NCBI GenBank assembly: GCA_947652115.1
Contig: OX393570.1
Span: 21,830,481-21,894,480 of the forward strand
DNA length: 64,000 nt
Reading direction: 5' to 3'
DNA from: Blastomussa wellsi
Taxonomy: Eukaryota > Cnidaria > Anthozoa > Scleractinia > Plerogyridae
Shown one piece after another: positions 1 through 11,741 of this stretch. A model generated the notes under the pieces. That model worked only from the letters and a program-made list of their open reading frames with translations, had not been told where the DNA came from and did not search any database. Position 1 is the stretch's first letter. The number at the start of each line of letters is the position of its first letter. A program made the position numbers and the translations under genes.

Positions 1-175
1 TGTAGTGGTGATATACGACATGGACTAGGATGCTGACACAGGCATGGATCACAGCCCTGTGGATATCAACACGGTGATGGATGAGGGCTTGGTTTGGCTT
101 GATTTCCCTTTGTTTCAGATTATGCTAATCAACATGAGACAAAGGGAAATAAAAATCAAACTGGTTTAAAAAATT

Positions 176-206
<31 letters not shown>

Positions 207-458
207 GTACACATAGTTAAATGGATAAATTATGGCTACGGACATGGACTTTGTCACATAGATGCAGAGGTCAGGTGGGTGTGGTCGTGGATGGAAGTGC
301 CAGTTGCAGTGCCAGTGAATTGCTTTTTAGTATACTGTCTTGTACTTTGCACACAAGTTCAGATTCAAGTTTATATCATTGCACACTGTTTACATAAAAC
401 TAAACGTAATACCCCAGTTGTGCACACCTACACTTATATATTCTCTTGTTTTGCACAG
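1..458. other. intron sequence with inverted repeats, 5' of first visible MCCC1 exon
   Basis: No coding exon is visible. The stretch ends in a splice acceptor (AG at 457-458). Around 85-190 there is a nested inverted repeat: a TTGATTTCCCTTTGTTT arm is answered by a CAAAGGGAAATAAAAATCAA arm, followed by the palindrome GGTTTAAAAAATTTTAAACC. This looks like a small foldback transposon remnant. Confidence 0.5.
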
Positions 459-3400
459 TACATCTAAGGAAATCATGGGCAGTGCTGGAGTGCCAATCAT
501 TGAAGGTTACCATGGTGAGGACCAATCAGATGCTAGATTGAGACAAGAAGCAAAGAGAATTGGGTGAGACTAATTGTCAAACTTAATATTTACTTAATTT
601 TTATTCGGTTTTCTACTGAATTTTTACCATTTTGATAATATTATAATTGTGTAACTATTTAATTTATTTCAGCTACCCTGTTATGCTCAAAGCTGTACGA
701 GGTGGGGGTGGAAAGGTACTTTTTCCCCTTATATGTGTGTAATGAAACTCAGTACAGCTATACCATGCATGGCTACTTAATATCACAGCTCTTGACGCAT
801 TGCAATGTTTATGTCGCAAGATCAATGACATCAGGTAACAGGTTTGCTACTCCCCCTGATGGGATGCTAGTTCATTGAATAGGCACCCTCTAGTATCCAT
901 CAGTTTGCCCTAAAAAATAAAACTGGTTCACCATTTATATTCAGACCTGGTTTTTGAAAGGAGTTAAGAATCTTGTCTAAGAACACAAAGCAGTGACTCT
1001 GCATGGCCAAGGCGTGATTCAACCCAGACTGTTCAATCCTCAAGTCCTGCAGTGCCCTAACTACGTAATTGGTCACCATGTCTGATCTGCCGCTTTCTAC
1101 ACACTTAGTATCCTGCATAGCTACTTTATATGGCGCACTTTTGACTTATGTTTGACTCCATTATTTGTTTTCAGGGAATGAGGATTGTTATGAAGCCTGA
1201 AGATTTTGATGATGCTCTGGAATCAGCCAGAAGGGAATCTCTGAAGTCCTTCAATGATGACAACATGCTAGTGGAAAAGTTTGTTGATACCCCAAGGTAC
1301 TGGCACTCATCAAACTTGTCTAATGATCATACAGGGATTGAAAATACCTTGAATGACTTGCCGTTCAGACAAGCAACTCTCAAATTTTTCTCGCCGTTAA
1401 GGCATGTGCATGCCTGTGTTATTTATGCTTTTAATTAATTAATGATGAGTACCCAAATGTAGAGTTACTGGAGACTGGCAATGGCTTACTCATAACTACC
1501 TACGATATATTTGTAGTCAGTCTGAAATTAATGTAGCCCTTTCCACCTGATTGTTCCAGACATGTAGAGGTTCAAGTATTTGCCGACACTCTTGGGAACA
1601 CTGTGTACTTGTTTGAGAGAGACTGTAGTGTTCAAAGAAGACATCAGAAGATCATTGAAGAGGCTCCTGCTCCAGGTTTGTCATCAGAGGTGCGGCAGAA
1701 GATTGGCGAGGCAGCAGTGAGGGCGGCAAAGGCTGTTGGATACGTTGGAGCAGGTATGCAGAAACAGTCTGAATATAATTTCAAATTAGTGAACTGTCAA
1801 GAAGACGAGTCATAAGTCTTAGAATAAAATAAATTATCCACGTAGATCAATGACTAGATTGGAGTGGAAATAATAATATCACAGAATGGGTTGTCTGTGT
1901 TCTAATCAGAGATTACCCCTCAACATTTGTTTTTGAAAGGTCCCATGGGTTAACAGTTTGTCATTAAATAAATTTGTACTCTTGGGTAAAGAGATCAAGA
2001 CACATAGTTAGCTTGAGGACTGGCCATGTCAGACTCAACTCAGTTTAGCCAGGAACTAACATTTAGTAAAATCAAAGTTGCCTGAACTCATCCAATTATG
2101 AATTGTGACACCTGTAAATATTATATTTATGTTTCTTCTTTAAGGCACTGTTGAATTCATTATGGATAAAAATCAAAACTTTTACTTCATGGAAATGAAC
2201 ACCCGTTTACAAGTAAGGAAATACAGATTATAAATAAGTATCAACTGCATCGCTAAATGGAGGTTGGGTGCCTGGGATATCCACTGTTGGCAGCCAGCCC
2301 TAGTCCGCGTACCACTCCCATGGCTCCAATCGCTGCATTTTGACTTGTGTTTTGGAATTTACTGCACTTAACAACAACAACAATAATTTATTTAACCCAA
2401 AAAAAAGAAAAAGTAAAACTTACGTTTGGGAAAATTAAATAGTAGCAAGGATATTGGCTTCCTAGAATAACTAAGTAGTTAAAAGAGTCTAGGAAGCCCA
2501 AGTTACAAGATATTAACGACTGCATCGCTAAGTGGAGGTTGGGTGCCAGGGGTATCCAGGGCCTTCCACTATTGGCAGGCAGCCCCTAGACTGAGTACCT
2601 CTCCCATGGCTGGTAAATCCCCGCAACCCAGCCATGAGCCCCCACGCCAGGCATCCAGCCAAGGGAGGGGAGGGAGGGAAGAAGACAGCTGAAATACCCA
2701 GCACAAGATGGCTGTTGAAGCTGCACAATGAACACTGCTGTGTGACTGAATGAACCATGTGAGCCTGTGAGCCCAGGATGTAGACCACTGAGCGCTAACC
2801 ACTGGCCACTATCGCTCTTTGTTGTTTGTTAAAATATGCATTTTAACCGCATTAAATTTCTCCAGTACAGACAGTTAACTAGTCAAGGAAATTTTCGTTT
2901 GATGTATCAAGAGAATTGTTGTTTCAAAAGGAAGATTTGTTTCGTGATTCCCCACTTGAAATCACATTTGTCCAAAGTAGACAAATAACTTTCTATATAT
3001 ACATTGCCATGATAGTGATTTTCTAGCCAAATAAGAAGTAAGAAGTTTTACAAGAATTTATTTTGAAAAAAATTGAAAATCTGACAAGAAATTCTTGTGT
3101 TTGTTAGGTTGAGCATCCTGTGACCGAGATGATCACAGGACAGGACCTGGTTGAGTGGCAACTGAAAGTTGCAGCAGGAGAACATTTGCCTCTTATGCAA
3201 GACAATATCAAACTTACAGGACATTCATTTGAGGCTAGGATTTATGCTGAAGATCCTGATAGGTACATCTCAAATACAGCGTGTTTAATTTTTATTTGAC
3301 TATGTGTTCCATATATACATTGCCATGAATTTGTCAGAGACAACAAAACTCTTGAATTTTAAATTTGTTTTGTCTCATTTTTCTTGTGTAGTGATTTTCT

Positions 3401-6400
3401 TCCAGGAGCTGGTCCTTTGCTGTATCTATCAACACCTGAGTCATCTGACACAATCAGAGTAGAAACGGGAGTACGACAAGGTACATGTTCCGCATTAAAA
3501 ATTTAGAGTTTGTTTAGAGGCATGCAGATGTAGAGTCTGACCAGTACTCTATTTAGCTGTAGCTCTTTGTCTGAAAACATGCATTGCAGACCTATGATAA
3601 GTGCTGTATATCCTGTTGCTTGCGGTTGCTGATTGTTACTTGTCAATAATTACATTAATATTGTAAGCTGGTTAGATTGATCAACAACTACAACAACAAC
3701 TACGACAACAACAGCAACAAGCTTTATTTCTGAGTGTGCACAAACAAACAGACCTGCACATAAAAGCAATGGACAATCATTATTTGGTAAAGGTTAATAA
3801 TATAATATTGTTATTCATTATAATTGTTTTCACAGGTGATGAAGTGTCCGTTCACTATGATCCAATGATTGCCAAGCTTGTGGTGTGGTCAGAAAACAGA
3901 GACCAGGCATTGAGCTTACTGAAAGAATCATTACAACAGTATAATGTATGCATACTCCAATAATTCATCATTCATCAAAGAATAAAAGCTCTCCTTCATG
4001 CCTGACTTGTTCATGACCTGTCTTATTATTAATAATTGCTATTATTTTTGCAGAGCTGTTGGCTATAAACTGTTTTGCTTTTGTTCACTTCTCTTCAACA
4101 GATCGTTGGATTGAACACAAATATCAACTTTTTGTCAAGTCTGTGTGGACATGACCATTTTAAGGCAGGAGATGTTCACACTGATTTTATAAAGGTAAAG
4201 AGAATAATGTTCACAGCTGAAAATGATCCCTCATATATTTTACGCAATAAACATGTTTTGGCCCGTGCTGCTGGAGCTTATCCCGGTTGCTTTATAAAGC
4301 AGCTAGAAACATTTCTACTCCCCCCTGGATGGGATGCTAGTCCATTGTGGGTTACTCCCCCCTGGATGAGATGCTAGTCCATCGCAGGGTTACCTCCCCT
4401 GGATGGGATGCTAGTCCATTGTGGGTTACTCCCCCCTGGATGTGATGCTAGTCCATCACAGGGTTACCCCCTCTGGATGGGATGCTAGTCCATCGCAGGG
4501 TTACCCCCTAGCATTATTTTTGCCGGTACCCATTTATAAACCTGGGTAGAGAGAGGCACAGTGAGAGTAAGTGTCTTGCCCAAGAACAAAATTCAGTGCC
4601 CCAGCCAAGGATCGAACTCAGACTGACCATTTGATCAGTAATGTCGGTAGTGAAACCATCTCAAATTGCATTTAGGCCAAACCCCTTTAATTACTTTGTT
4701 ATTTCAACGAAAATAAAACGTGACTTGCCATCGCTTTATGGCAGCAACACCATCATGACCTGTTCCCAGCAAAATTGCTGCTGACCCATGAGGTGCTGGC
4801 TCAAGCAAGCTTGGGACTTCTGCTACTCGAAACAAAAGAACGAGAAAGACAAGCTAAGTTGTCGAACGGTGAGAACAGTTATATTTATAATAATTGTTTT
4901 TTAGGCAAGGGGGCAGTAACCTTGGAGCACAGGGATTTGTTTAGTGATTTGACATATTTAAATTTTATAAAAAACTTGATGTGTACTCAATTGATTCTAA
5001 GTATCTTACATTTATTACTCTTTTTATAGATCCGTTTTCAGTGTGGAATTCTAGCATTAGTTTTAGACTGAACAATGTTGCTAAGAGGAAAATACGACTC
5101 GACGATGGTGACAAAAGTAAGATAATAACTCTAGTACTTTATTATGTGAAACGTTAGTAACTTGCTGCATTAGTCACATTGCATTATTGCTGCACTACAC
5201 TGTACTTCATTAAACTGTGCTGTGCTTGCTGCGCTTTGCTGTGCTGTAGTGTCTTGTATTGCGCTGTACTGTGCTGTGCTTGCTACACTTTGCTGTTTTG
5301 TAATGTCTTGTATTTCACTGTACTGTGCTTTGCTTGCTGTTCTGTAGTGTCTTGTATTGCACAGTACTGTGCTGTGCTTGCTGTGCTTTGCTGTTCTGTA
5401 GTGTCTTGTATTGCGCTGTACTGTGCTGTGCTTGCTACACTTTGCTGTTCTGTAATGTCTTGTATTTCACTGTACTGTGCTTTGCTTGCTGTTCTGTAGT
5501 GTCTTGTATTGCACTGTACTGTGCTGTGCTTGCTACACTTTGCTGTTCTGTAGTGTCTTGTATTGCGCTGCACTGTGCTATGCTTGCTGCACTTTGCTGT
5601 TCTGTAGTGTCTTGTATTGCGCTGTACAGTGCTGTGCTTGCTACACTTTGCTGTTCTGTAGTGTTTTGTATTGCGCTGTACTGTGCTGTGCTTGCTACAC
5701 TTTGCTGTTCTGTAGTGTCTTGTATTGCGCTGTACTGTGCTGTGCTTGCTACACTTTGCTGTTCTGTAGTGTCTTGTATTGCGCTGTTCTGTGCTGTGCT
5801 TGCTGTGCTTGATGTGCTTGCTGTGCTTCCTGTGCTTTGCTGTTCTGTAGTGTCTGGTATTGCGCTGTACTGTGCTGTGCTTGCTACACTTTGCTGTTCT
5901 GTAGTGTCTTGTATTGCGCTGTACTGTGCTTGCTACACTTTGCTGTTCTGCAGTGTATTGCGCTGTGCTTGCTGTGCTTTGCTGTTCTGTAGTGTCTTGT
6001 ATTGCGCTGTACTTTGCTGTGCTTGCTACACTTTGCTGTTCTGTAGTGTCTTGTATTGCGCTGTACTGTGCTGTGCTTGCTGTGCTTTGCTGTTCTGTAG
6101 TGTCTTGTATTTCACTGTACTGTGCTTTGCTTGCTGTTCTGTAGTGTCTTGTATTGCGCTGTACTGTGCTGTGCTTGCTGTGCTTTGCTGTTCTGTAGTG
6201 TCTTGTATTGCGCTGTACTGTGCTGTGCTTTGGTGTTCTGTAGTGTCTTGTATTGCGCTGTGCTGTGCTGTGCTTGCTACACTTTGCTGTGCTGTAGTGT
6301 CTTGTATTGCGCTGTACTGTGCTGTGCTTGCTACACTTTGCTGTGCTGTAGTGTCTTGTATTGCGCTGTACTGTGCTGTGCTTGCTGTGCTTTGCTGTTC

Positions 6401-9400
6401 TGTAGTGTCTTGTATTGCGCTGTACTGTGCTGTGCTTGCTACACTTTGCTGTTCTGTAATGTCTTGTATTTCACTGTACTGTACTTTGCTTGCTGTTCTT
6501 TAGTGTCTTGTATTGCGCTGTACTGTGCTGTGCTTGCTACACTTTGCTGTGCTGTAGTGTCTTGTATTGCGCTGTACTGTGCTGTGCTTGCTACACTTTG
6601 CTGTGCTGTAGTGTCTTGTATTGCGCTGTACTGTGCTGTGCTTGCTGTGCTTTGCTGTTCTGTAGTGTATTGTATTGCGCTGTACTGTGCTGTGCTTGCT
6701 ACACTTTGCTGTTCTGTAGTGTCTTGTATTGCGCTGTACTGTGCTGTGCTTGCTACACTTTGCTGTTCTGTAGTGTCTTGTATTGCGCTGTACTGTGCTG
6801 TGCTTGCTGTGCTTTGCTGTTCTGTAGTGTCTTGTATTGCGCTGTACTGTGCTGTGCTTGCTACACTTTGCTGTTCTGTAGTGTCTTGTATTGCGCTGTA
6901 CTGTGCTGTGCTTGCTACACTTTGCTGTGCTGTAGTGTCTTGTATTGCGCTGTACTGTGCTGTGCTTGCTACACTGTGCTGTTCTGTAGTGTCTTGTATT
7001 GCGCTGTACTGTGCTGTGCTTGCTACACTTTGCTGTGCTGTAGTGTCTTGTATTGCGCTGTACTGTGCTGTGCTTGCTGTGCTTTGCTGTTCTGTAGTGT
7101 CTTGTATTTCGCTGTACTGTGCTGTGCTGTGCTGTGCTTGCTGTGCTTTGCTGTTCTGTAGTGTCTTGTATTGCGCTGTACTTTGCTGTGCTTGCTACAC
7201 TTTGCTGTTCTGTAGTGTCTTGTATATCGCTGTACTGTGCTGTGCTTGCTGTACTTTGCTGTTTTGTAGTGTCTTGTATTGCGCTGTACAGTACTGTGCT
7301 GTGCTTGCTGTGCTTTGCTGTGCTGTAGTGTCTTGTACTGCGCTTTACTGTGCTGTGCTTACTGCGCTTTGCTGTTCTGTAGTGTCTTGTACTGGACTGT
7401 GCTGTGCTTGCTACACTTTGCTGTGCTGTAGTGTCTTGTACTGTACTGTGCTGTGCTTGCTGCACTTTGCTGTTCTGTAGTGTCTTGTACTGGACTGTGC
7501 TGTGCTTGCTACACTTTGCTGTTCTGTAGTGTCTTGTATTGCGCTGTACTGTGCTGTGCTTGCTGCGCTTTGCTGTTCTGTAGTGTCTTGTACTGGACTG
7601 TGCTGTGCTTGCTGCACTTTGCTGTTCTTTAGTGTCTTGTATTGCGCTGTACTGTGCTATGCTGTGCTTTGCTGTGCTGTAGTGTTTTGTATTGCGCTGT
7701 ACTGTGCTTGCTGTGCTTTGCTGTTCTGTAGTGTCTTGTATTGCGCTGTACTGTGCTGTGTTCTGTAGTGTCTATACTTGCTATGCTGTGCAGGGCTGTA
7801 CTTGCTGTATTATGCTGTACTTGCTGTGCTGTATTTGCTAATTCCCTGTACTGTACCTGCTGTCTCGTTTCGTCCCTGCCAAGGGACTCTTCAAAGACCT
7901 CGTTGAGCATCGCGCTCAAAGAAGGTCTCTGAAGAGTCCCTTGGCAGGGACGAAACGACAAGCTCTGCGTCAGACTAGCCACGAACAATGTCAAAACTAA
8001 CTGTCAACTTTTATTGTCGATGATCTCGTGAATTTGTGCGGTCGGGAATCCTTATGCGATATGAGGCGAGATTGCTGTCATCATTTTCTTAGCGAACGGG
8101 ACTGAGCGCGATGCTCAACGAGTTTGCCAAGTAGAAATGTTTCTGAAGAGCCCCTTGATAGGGACGAAACGACAAGCACTGCGCCAGACTAGCCACGAAC
8201 AATGTAATCTGAATTTCTTTGTTTCATCTGGAAAAACAGTAGAAGAAACGTCTCTTGAGGGTAATAAATGGTTGAGTCACATTGTAATGCAATGCAGTGC
8301 AGTGCAATTAGCGTCCTAACGTAGGACGAGGCTTATGTGTAAAACCACGAGCACATTTGTTTCTTGTAAGCCCTTGTAGGGGTTTAATTCATTTTCTGAC
8401 CTGAATCCCTGTCTGTTTCATATAAGAATTCCTCCCGAAATAATTTTCTTGTGTATTCATGAGTCTAAATATATAATTATACATATTTTTGGGCTTTTAG
8501 AGGTTTACATCGTCGTTTCTTACAATAAAGATGGGAGTTACACACTTGAGGTAAGTTGAAACAATGGTACATTTTGTTGGCGTCGGAAACAGTTATTCAG
8601 ATGCTGAACGCCCAACCGGGCTAGAGACTATGTGGTTGGAGGGGATCAGAAGAAGAAGAAGAAGAAGAAGAAGAAGAAGAAGAAGAAGAAGAAGAAGAAG
8701 GCGGGGGGGGGGGGGGGGGAGGGGAGGGGGTGTTAGGACAACTTCTCAAGGGCTTCCGTTTAGAGCAAAAGTATCAATACCATAGGTATTTTCGGAACAA
8801 CCATGTTAAGGGTTAGGTTAAACTGATACAGTCTGATAAAATCCCATCAAGTTTATAATCGTTTTTCGTTTTTGCTTCGTTTGGCGTGTATTCTTACTGA
8901 GTCCTTTCTGATAATGTAATGCTGTGCTTTGTAGATCGAAGGTCACCATATGCATGTGAAAGGAAAGCTGCACCAAGATGATTCAAAAACCAGCCTCATA
9001 GCTAACGTAGATGGGCGAGTCTTTAAATCATGCCTTGTCGACCAACAGGGAACTCTGCACTTATTCACCGAGGTATTGATACACGCTGCTGATGACTCCG
9101 TCGCTTATGATCGAGCGAAAACCAGATTATCGGAGTCGCAAGCAGAAAGGAAGTACTCAGTGTGCCTGGAACTAGCAATGTGATTGGTTCATTCTTCCGC
9201 TTCTGCTTGCGACAAGGACAATCTAGTTTTCACTGGATCGTAAGCGACGGAATCATAAGCACAATCATGCCTATAATTCCGTCGTGCTTATGACTCCGGT
9301 AATAGTCACGCAGAGGAGGTTGGACACAGTCCGAAAGGCATCTTGGTATCACTGCTTCTATTCATTGCTCTTCTCAGAGGAAATGAACACACGCAAGAAA

Positions 9401-11741
9401 TCAAGAGTTTATCCGCATGTATTTCAAGATGTGCTACATTTTTAGTCTAACAAAATATTCGAAATGAAAATTAAACAGTACAATGAAATAGCCTTATCCA
9501 CTAAATATCAACCTCATCGCTGAAAATTCGATTTTATTGAGAACTTACTGGCATATAATGATAAATAATATTTGAGAACTACACGCCAAATTTAAAATGC
9601 AAATACATGTAAAAAGTGCAAATATATATAAGGTCTTGTCAGAAGAATAATATGAGATGTTCCTACCGCAACGATCACCAGTCCTTGCTATCACTAAATA
9701 TGGACAAAATGCCTAAAACGAGCAGTCGGTCAGGGTATCGTGCATGGGCTTTTCTTGCAACTGGGTAGCTCTAATCGTTCAATTTTAAATTTTCTGTGGA
9801 ATTTAGCCACGCGTGCTTTGTCGGTGAGACGTTGAATCGATCAGCTGAGCAAAGCTACGTTTGGGATGAAGCCTGTGTCGATTAGTTCAAAATAAACAAC
9901 GACTAGTCAAAAAGATAATAGAAACGGCGATCCCGGCCGATTCAGTCTTCACTGTAGCTAAAATTTGTGGTAACTCGAGGTCCGCACTGCTTGAAGGTTC
10001 GTTACAACTGAATGGAACGGCACTCTGCTCGACAATTCGCCCCATGATACCTTGTGGACCGTGTCCAACCTCCTCTGATGGTGACGCAAAATTTAGCGGC
10101 AAGACGCCGCAAGAGACGCACGTTGTGGAAGCAACACATAATTCAAACGCTGTAGCTTTGTCAGTAGTCCCTTTTTTTCGTACCTCTGCGGCGTCTCGCC
10201 CCGAAATTCTGCGTGACCATATAAATTTATTCGCTTCACGCTCGGCGGACTAAGAAAAAATGACTGCTTGTAGTCTAGCGTTCTTACAAATCCGCTACAG
10301 ATCAACTCCGACTCCAACTCCGTTGCTAGTGAAAATCAGGCTTTAGCAACTGCTCTGCAGGGAAAAAAGGTCACGCAGTTAATAACACAAGCATCCACAG
10401 CGAACTAGCGCTGTAAATGTACCCAACTTGGCACATATGCTCTACGCATTATATGATCTTGTTTCCGTCTTTGTGCTTAATTCAGGATGGCTGTCACAAG
10501 CTTCGTCGCCCAGTTCCCATGTTCTTGAGAGGTGGACCCTCGGCAGCTTCCCAAGGTTCCGCGGTAGCACCCATGACAGGCACTGTTGTCAAGGTAAGCT
10601 TGAATGGCCGTTGTTGCTTTAGTAAAACATCTTGTCCAGTGATTTTCAAGAATAAAACAGCTGCTTATGCGATATCAGGCGAGATTGCTGTCATCATTTT
10701 GTTGGCGAACGGGACTTTGAGCGCGATGCTCAACGAGTTTGCAAAGCAGAAAGGTCTCTGAAGAGTCCCTTGGCAGGGACGAAACGAGAAGCGCTGCGTC
10801 AGACTAGCCACGAACAATGATTATCACAAGTAATTGTCAGCTTATAGAATCGAAGAAGTATTTGGATAACATTCCGTTTTGTTGTGTGCCGCTGGCAGGT
10901 ACTTGTTGAACCAGGACAGAGTGTTGAACAAGGTGAAACGTTGGTCATCATGGAGGCGATGAAAATGGAGGTACAGTTGCGACTTCAGTTTTGTGTGTAC
11001 TGTAATTCTAATAAAAACTACTTTAAAGTTGTACAAGGAGTGTTACTTGTTGGTTTCTTTCAAACGTGGTTGAGCATGAACCGGACAGTGGAAAGCGCCA
11101 GAAAACTTGTATTCAATGGAAAATGCGAAAAATCACGCAACGCGTTAGGAGATATCAGTGAGCTCTTTTGTTTGACGTGTTGGCAATTTGAATAACAAGA
11201 ACAATGTTTGTAAACAAATATCTTCCCTATAAGTGCAGCAAACGATCACATGGTACAAAATCCGCCATGCTGAAGAGCAAGCTTATTGTTATTCCCTAAC
11301 ATCCTAAACGAAGAAATGTCGAAGTCGCTTTGTTTGGCTGACCAAGTGCGGTAATATCAGTAAACTTGCCCTCCAGCAAGGATTTTGATATTACCACTAG
11401 TTTATATTTTGTCCACTTCACCTCCCGCCTCGATTAGCTCTTGCGAACTGCGAGTTTTGTGAAATATTTCCTTTTAAGTTTACTTTAATTTGCAATACTT
11501 AAAATAAAGTTGTTGTTTTCCTTTCGTTTTATTAGCACGTGTTGTTGTTGTTGTCTAATGTAACATTTTCCTTTTGTTTCATTAGCACGTGATTCGAGCA
11601 CCAAAAGCTGGTGTGATAGAAAAAGTGCTTTTCGCGGCCGGAGAGATCGTGAACAGGCATGCGCAGCTGGTACAATTCCAAGAACAGGGTGAAGAGCAAA
11701 AAGAGTTGGACGAGGACGCGGTAGGGCCTGAGGCCGAGTAA
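459..11741 (+). CDS. MCCC1: methylcrotonoyl-CoA carboxylase subunit alpha, mitochondrial (3' 16 exons; 5' end outside window)
   Basis: This is the biotin-carboxylase and biotin-carrier subunit of 3-methylcrotonyl-CoA carboxylase, which works in leucine breakdown in the mitochondrial matrix. Exons: 459-563, 673-715, 1175-1296, 1560-1753, 2145-2212, 3108-3262, 3392-3480, 3836-3945, 4102-4194, 4745-4868, 5030-5116, 8501-8550, 8935-9072, 10486-10593, 10899-10970, 11586-11741. All junctions are GT-AG and the phases join into one frame of about 570 codons. In order one sees the ATP-grasp glycine loop (RGGGGKGM, exons 2-3), [12 protein letters not shown], the substrate-binding [15 protein letters not shown], the biotin-carboxylase end [10 protein letters not shown] and [19 protein letters not shown], then the linker domain. 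The biotinylation site is EAMKMEH, split between the last two exons. The family is about 725 residues, so roughly the first 150, including the mitochondrial presequence, lie left of the window. The stop is TAA at 11739-11741. Nothing in the frame is broken. Confidence 0.95.
900..1100 (+). repeat. diverged SINE-like repeat in MCCC1 intron
   Basis: The stretch CTTGTCTAAGAACACAAAGC, preceded at 850-900 by a relic of the motif GATGGGATGCTAGT, matches the better preserved copy at 4310-4640. A weak box-B-like ATTCAACCC follows. This is a member of an interspersed family with further copies at 4.3 kb and 31.7-32.5 kb. Confidence 0.5.
2520..2822 (-). repeat. tRNA-derived SINE, minus strand
   Basis: Read on the minus strand from about 2815, the sequence begins with a tRNA-like box A (TGGCCAGTGGTTAGCGC). 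A weak box B (GGTTCATTCAG) and a long non-tRNA body ending near GCATCGCTAAGTGG follow. A shorter relic of the same tail (GCATCGCTAAATGGAGGTTG) lies at 2248-2330. It is an intronic retroposon; no gene is seen in it. Confidence 0.55.
4310..4640 (+). repeat. SINE-like element with internal VNTR
   Basis: About five tandem copies of a ~42-bp unit containing CTGGATGGGATGCTAGTCCA (4317-4510) are followed by a unique body with GAGAGTAAGTGTCTTGCCCA and a box-B-like GGATCGAACTC. The same unit in reverse orientation builds the 109-bp array at 31.7-32.5 kb. It lies in the intron between the ninth and tenth visible MCCC1 exons. Confidence 0.65.
5190..7790 (+). repeat. 54-bp tandem repeat array (about 47 units)
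   Basis: The unit runs TGCGCTGTACTGTGCTGTGC, then a TTGCTACACTTTGCTGTTC segment, then TGTAGTGTCTTGTAT. Because 54 is a multiple of three, long open frames appear on both strands (for example 5325-6503 and 6122-7480 on +, 6500-7465 on -). They encode only a cysteine/leucine/valine-rich (or, on the minus strand, serine/threonine/glutamine-rich) 18-residue period and are not genes. The array lies wholly in the MCCC1 intron 5117-8500. Two unit variants, with TGCTACACTT or TGCTGTGCTT, alternate in blocks. The ends (from about 7640) decay into shorter, irregular units. Confidence 0.95.
7862..8000. repeat. palindromic copy of interspersed repeat family R1
   Basis: Two inverted arms built on CCCTGCCAAGGGACTCTTC and GAAGAGTCCCTTGGCAGGG face each other at 7864-7960, followed by the family tail GCGTCAGACTAGCCACGAAC. 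Plain copies are found at 8049-8204 and 10665-10820. All three lie in MCCC1 introns. Confidence 0.75.
8049..8204 (+). repeat. interspersed repeat family R1, copy 2
   Basis: It starts CTTATGCGATATGAGGCGAG, continues through GCGCGATGCTCAACGAG and ends GCCAGACTAGCCACGAAC. It aligns almost base for base with the copy at 10665-10820. No coding potential is seen. Confidence 0.7.
8648..8731 (+). repeat. (AGA)n microsatellite followed by a G run
   Basis: About 17 AGA/GAA triplets (8648-8701) run straight into a G-rich block (8702-8731). It is intronic, just downstream of MCCC1 exon 8501-8550. The purine-only strand is sense to the gene. Confidence 0.9.
9090..9262. mobile_element. short inverted-repeat transposon (MITE)
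   Basis: The left arm GACTCCGTCGCTTATGATCG is answered by CGATCCAGTGA...GATCGTAAGCGACGGAATC on the right; pairing extends over roughly 65 bases per side. It starts only about 17 bases after the splice donor at 9073 of MCCC1 exon 8935-9072. Confidence 0.65.
9308..10085. repeat. ~30-bp inverted repeats bounding a 0.78-kb intronic segment
   Basis: CAGAGGAGGTTGGACACAGT near 9313 is repeated inverted as GTGTCCAACCTCCTCTG near 10063, with flanking similarity (CTTGGTATCA / TGATACCTTG). The interior has no gene. It may be a non-autonomous DNA transposon. Confidence 0.5.
10155..10284. mobile_element. MITE of the AGTCCCTTTTTT family, copy 1
   Basis: The left end AGTCCCTTTTTTTCG and the right end AAAAAATGACTGCTTGTAGTC pair with one another. 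Related copies are at 22755-22877, 24806-24896 and 26150-26266. All carry the internal CGCTTCACGCTCG / GACGGACTAAG motif. Confidence 0.65.
10665..10820 (+). repeat. interspersed repeat family R1, copy 3
   Basis: Same family as 8049-8204: TTATGCGATATCAGGCGAGA start, GCGCGATGCTCAACGAG core, GTCCCTTGGCAGGGACGAAA and the GCGTCAGACTAGCCACGAAC end. It lies in the 305-bp intron between MCCC1 exons 10486-10593 and 10899-10970 and fills half of it. Confidence 0.7.
11520..11592 (+). promoter_or_regulatory. duplicated splice-acceptor segment before last MCCC1 exon
   Basis: CCTTTCGTTTTATTAGCACGTG (split: CCTTTCGTTTTATTAG at about 11520, then CACGTG) is repeated about 51 bases on as CCTTTTGTTTCATTAG CACGTG. 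Both copies give a pyrimidine tract, AG and the first exon bases CACGTG. Homology and frame favour the second (exon at 11586): after the first, the frame runs GTTGTTGTTGTCTAATG and meets a stop. Confidence 0.55.

Noticed and set aside
5325..7480. Long open frames (392 and 452 codons) of cysteine/leucine/valine-rich sequence
   Set aside because: They follow from a 54-bp repeat whose length is a multiple of three; several frames on both strands are open at once and the array lies inside an MCCC1 intron.
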